From: an uncultured Christensenellaceae bacterium
GTDB taxonomy: Bacteria > Bacillota > Clostridia > Christensenellales > MGBC116941
Direction of reading: 5' to 3'
DNA: 64,000 nucleotides
Assembly (NCBI GenBank): GCA_910585035.1
Contig: CAJUEF010000004.1
Span: forward strand, 1-64,000
The stretch's first letter is position 1. The number at the start of each line of letters is the position of its first letter. This document shows, piece by piece, positions 63,268 to 64,000 of this stretch. The position numbers were made by a program, and so were the translations under genes. The notes under the pieces are model-generated. The model did not search any database. It was not told where the DNA came from and saw only the letters and a list, made by a program, of their open reading frames with translations.

Positions 63268-63279
63268 AAAGCTTTGGAG

Positions 63280-64000
63280 ATGAAGGCAATAGATAATATA
63301 TTAGAATGTATAAAATGTACCCGCTCTTTTTCTGAGCAGGAACTGGAAGAGAATATGATGGTCTGTAAAGGCTGCGGATACCATTTTCGTTTACCTGCTA
63401 AAAGGAGATTGGAATATACTGTTGATGAGGGAACTTTGACAGAATTTGAGGGAGCTGCCATTGGCAGTGATCCCCTTTCTTTTCCTGAATACAAGGATAA
63501 ACTGTTTAAGACGAGGAACGAGCTTAATATTACGGAAGCTGTTATAACTGCAACCGGAGAGATTGATGGACATAAATGCGTTGTTTGCGCTATGGATGGA
63601 CGGTTTTTAATGGGAAGCATGGGTATGGCTGTTGGTGAAAAAATAACCCGCGCTTTTGAGCTTGCAACGCAAAAAAGGCTGCCGGTAATTATATTTTCGG
63701 TATCAGGCGGCGCAAGAATGCAGGAAGGTATTGTTTCTCTTATGCAAATGGCGAAAACGGCAGGAGCAGTAAAAAAACACAGCGATGCGGGGTTGCTTTA
63801 TATTAGCGTACTTACAGATCCTACTACGGGAGGAGTGCTTGCCAGCTTTGCCGGGCTTGGAGATATTATTCTTGCAGAGCCAAAGGCTTATATTGGTTTT
63901 GCAGGTAAACGGGTAATTGAAAACACCCTTGGACAGACGCTGCCTAAAGGATTTCAAACCAGCGAATTTATGGTACAAAAGGGTTTTGTTGATAAAATAG
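63280..64000 (+). CDS. accD: Acetyl-CoA carboxylase carboxyltransferase beta subunit (partial)
   Basis: Open to the window end (240 codons seen, about 280-290 expected). It has a four-cysteine zinc ribbon (CIKC and CKGC, about 10-36), then GSMGMAVGEKITRAFE, the oxyanion SGGARMQEG and DPTTGGVLASFAGLGD of the carboxyltransferase domain. With AccA it transfers carboxyl to acetyl-CoA to form malonyl-CoA. ATG 63280 has GGAG directly against it, which is poor, so translation may be coupled to fabF; the N-terminus is about 20 residues shorter than in Bacillus. A TTG at 63274 is an alternative start. Confidence 0.92.
   Translation, partial: MKAIDNILECIKCTRSFSEQELEENMMVCKGCGYHFRLPAKRRLEYTVDEGTLTEFEGAAIGSDPLSFPEYKDKLFKTRNELNITEAVITATGEIDGHKCVVCAMDGRFLMGSMGMAVGEKITRAFELATQKRLPVIIFSVSGGARMQEGIVSLMQMAKTAGAVKKHSDAGLLYISVLTDPTTGGVLASFAGLGDIILAEPKAYIGFAGKRVIENTLGQTLPKGFQTSEFMVQKGFVDKI

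Overview
The window is an AT-rich chromosomal segment of an anaerobic, spore-forming member of the Clostridia (Bacillota). The evidence is: spore genes (spoVG, spoIIP, a SpoIIM-domain gene), a Bacillus-like purR-spoVG-glmU-prs-pth-mfd gene order, a T-box leader, strong AGGAGG-type ribosome binding sites with many GTG and TTG starts, class B sortase, a PerR-type Fur regulator and an electron-bifurcating NfnAB. No transposase, CRISPR array or rRNA is present. The only complete mobile-looking content is a holin-endolysin pair, small phage-type regulators and short dispersed repeats.

Layout. 1-11.1 kb: partial tRNA-Arg, pyruvate kinase, an alanine-type symporter, DegV, an M1-type lipoprotein peptidase, RadC, WalJ, and adjacent glutaminyl- and glutamyl-tRNA synthetases. 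11.1-16.2 kb: a DUF2238-like membrane protein, a CDF metal exporter behind a possible attenuator, a secreted ComEC-like hydrolase with its DUF3006 partner, sortase B, and small proteins, one with a stop codon inside its signal peptide. 16.2-26.4 kb: branched-chain amino acid cluster ilvBN-ilvCD-cimA-leuCDB behind a consensus promoter and T-box. It makes isoleucine from pyruvate through citramalate, with no leuA or ilvA in view. 26.5-31.4 kb: accessory stretch with an XRE/AbrB mini-island, a 107-bp tandem repeat, a four-gene unit (NifU-like scaffold, GGGtGRT protein, two-helix membrane protein, YbjQ-like protein) behind a Fur/PerR-like operator, then holin and endolysin. 31.5-46.7 kb: murC, purR, spoVG, glmU, prs, pth, mfd, two tandem parvulin-type foldase lipoproteins, an atypical EF-G-like GTPase, and a SpoIIM-domain protein. 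46.7-50.3 kb: PerR, a small XRE regulator next to a 19-bp-arm inverted repeat, murI, spoIIP, and a second M15-type wall enzyme. 50.6-61.0 kb: two NSS and one SSS sodium symporters, an unrecognised gene divergent from an XRE regulator, nfnAB, an orphan solute-binding protein, and cysK. 61.2-64 kb: start of a fatty acid synthesis operon, fabG-fabF-accD, cut by the window end.

Two dispersed repeat families fill the gaps. Family 1 is a purine/pyrimidine palindrome (TTACTTTTCTTTT / AAAAGAAAAGTAA, with a GTTTTCTTTTG flank) seen at nine or more places. Family 2 has a three-arm cloverleaf-like module in two copies whose stems differ in sequence but keep pairing, plus a linked hairpin module seen at four places. 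The strongest candidates for undescribed biology are the scaffold-GGGtGRT-membrane-YbjQ operon with its Fur/Per-like box and the covarying cloverleaf repeat. All function statements rest on reading motifs by eye; no database search was run.
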